A stretch of DNA of 31,137 nucleotides, taken from Tenericutes bacterium HGW-Tenericutes-5. Its GTDB lineage: Bacteria > Bacillota_I > Bacilli_A > Izemoplasmatales > Hujiaoplasmataceae. The notes below the pieces were generated by a model. The model saw only the letters and a list, made by a program, of their open reading frames with translations. It did not search any database and was not told where the DNA came from. The position numbers and the translations under genes were made by a program. Below, piece by piece: positions 30,828-31,137 of the stretch (position 1 is its first letter; every line of letters begins with the position of its first letter). The stretch spans positions 1 through 31,137 of the forward strand of contig PGXI01000002.1 of NCBI GenBank assembly GCA_002839125.1, given 5' to 3'.

Positions 30828-31137
30828 TTAACCAAAACGCCCAGTTATATAATCTTCTGTCTTGCTGTTTGCAGGAGTCGTAAAAATAATATCTGTTGCA
30901 TTATACTCGATTAATTCACCCATGTGAAAGAAAGCTGTATTATCAGAAATTCTTGCGGCTTGTTGCATAGAGTGAGTCACTATTACAATAGCATAGTTTT
31001 CCTTTAAATCATTAATAAGTTGCTCAATTTTTAATGTCGCAATCGGATCTAGTGCGCTGGTTGGTTCATCCATAAGAATTACTTCGGGTTCCATCGCAAT
31101 TGCTCTAGCAATACAAAGTCTTTGTTGCTGACCACCT
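30828..31137 (-). CDS. pstB: Phosphate ABC transporter ATP-binding protein PstB (partial, N-terminus off window)
   Basis: The C-terminal 102 residues of the ATPase that drives high-affinity phosphate import; the frame is open to the window edge. It begins inside the ABC signature (G-G-Q-Q-Q-R-L-C-I-A-R-A), followed by Walker B V-I-L-M-D-E-P-T-S-A-L-D-P and the H-loop V-I-V-T-H-S-M-Q-Q-A-A-R-I-S-D. The ending G-E-L-I-E-Y...T-E-D-Y-I-T-G-R-F-G is the PstB-specific C-terminus. It precedes phoU, as in most pst operons; the pstSCA genes should lie just outside the window to the right. Confidence 0.95.
   Translation of the reverse strand, partial: GGQQQRLCIARAIAMEPEVILMDEPTSALDPIATLKIEQLINDLKENYAIVIVTHSMQQAARISDNTAFFHMGELIEYNATDIIFTTPANSKTEDYITGRFG

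Noticed and set aside
1..31137. TGA as Trp (mycoplasma code)
   Set aside because: Several genes end at TGA at the expected family length, some with ATGA overlaps, and Trp is encoded by TGG.

Overview
The window reads as an A+T-rich chromosome segment from a wall-less or wall-reduced Bacillota lineage, most likely an Acholeplasma- or Izemoplasma-type Mollicute that uses the standard code. TGA ends several confident genes (phoR, the nuclease lipoprotein, the gene before ispE, the DUF188 gene), which argues against the mycoplasma code in which TGA is Trp. Low G+C, long (PTTxA)n linkers after lipoprotein signals, strong GGAGG ribosome sites and Firmicutes-type regulation (T-box, sigma-A promoters) fit this. 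The lineage is an inference from gene style, not a proven assignment.

Left third (1-10,516, all minus strand): one probable eight-gene transcription unit. It starts with a lipoprotein carrying PASTA-like repeats, a lamin-tail domain and a Staphylococcus-type thermonuclease with all catalytic residues. Next come a bitopic membrane protein, a carbohydrate-type ABC ATPase, two permeases, a small lipoprotein with an EF-hand loop, a solute-binding lipoprotein, and a large Ig/OB-fold lipoprotein cut by the window edge. The layout suggests a surface nuclease feeding an importer, that is, scavenging of extracellular nucleic acid.

Middle (10,600-19,500): a small membrane protein; the dnaX-ybaB-recR replication/repair operon (dnaX has a slippery A7 tract followed at once by a -1 frame stop); a small two-TM protein divergent from mnmE; a parS-like palindrome directly after the mnmE stop; a TtcA-type tRNA thiolase; and a plus-strand operon of an unknown protein, NfeD, RDD and stomatin/SPFH proteins behind a near-consensus promoter.

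Right part (19,500-27,200, minus strand): a DUF188 gene; an alkD-asnS operon under an Asn-type T-box; a membrane protein-ispE-spoVG-prs run that keeps the order seen near the B. subtilis origin; and a Y-family polymerase followed by YolD. dnaX-recR, mnmE, ispE-spoVG-prs and the parS-like site together suggest the window lies near oriC.

Right end (27,300-31,137, minus strand): a phosphate regulon, pstB (partial)-phoU-phoB/phoP-phoR, with an arsenate reductase-like gene at its tail and an internal promoter before phoU whose -10 box lies in a perfect dyad. No tRNA, rRNA, IS element, prophage or CRISPR array was seen. The only gene-free stretch near 300 bases (22,195-22,489) holds the T-box leader and its promoter.
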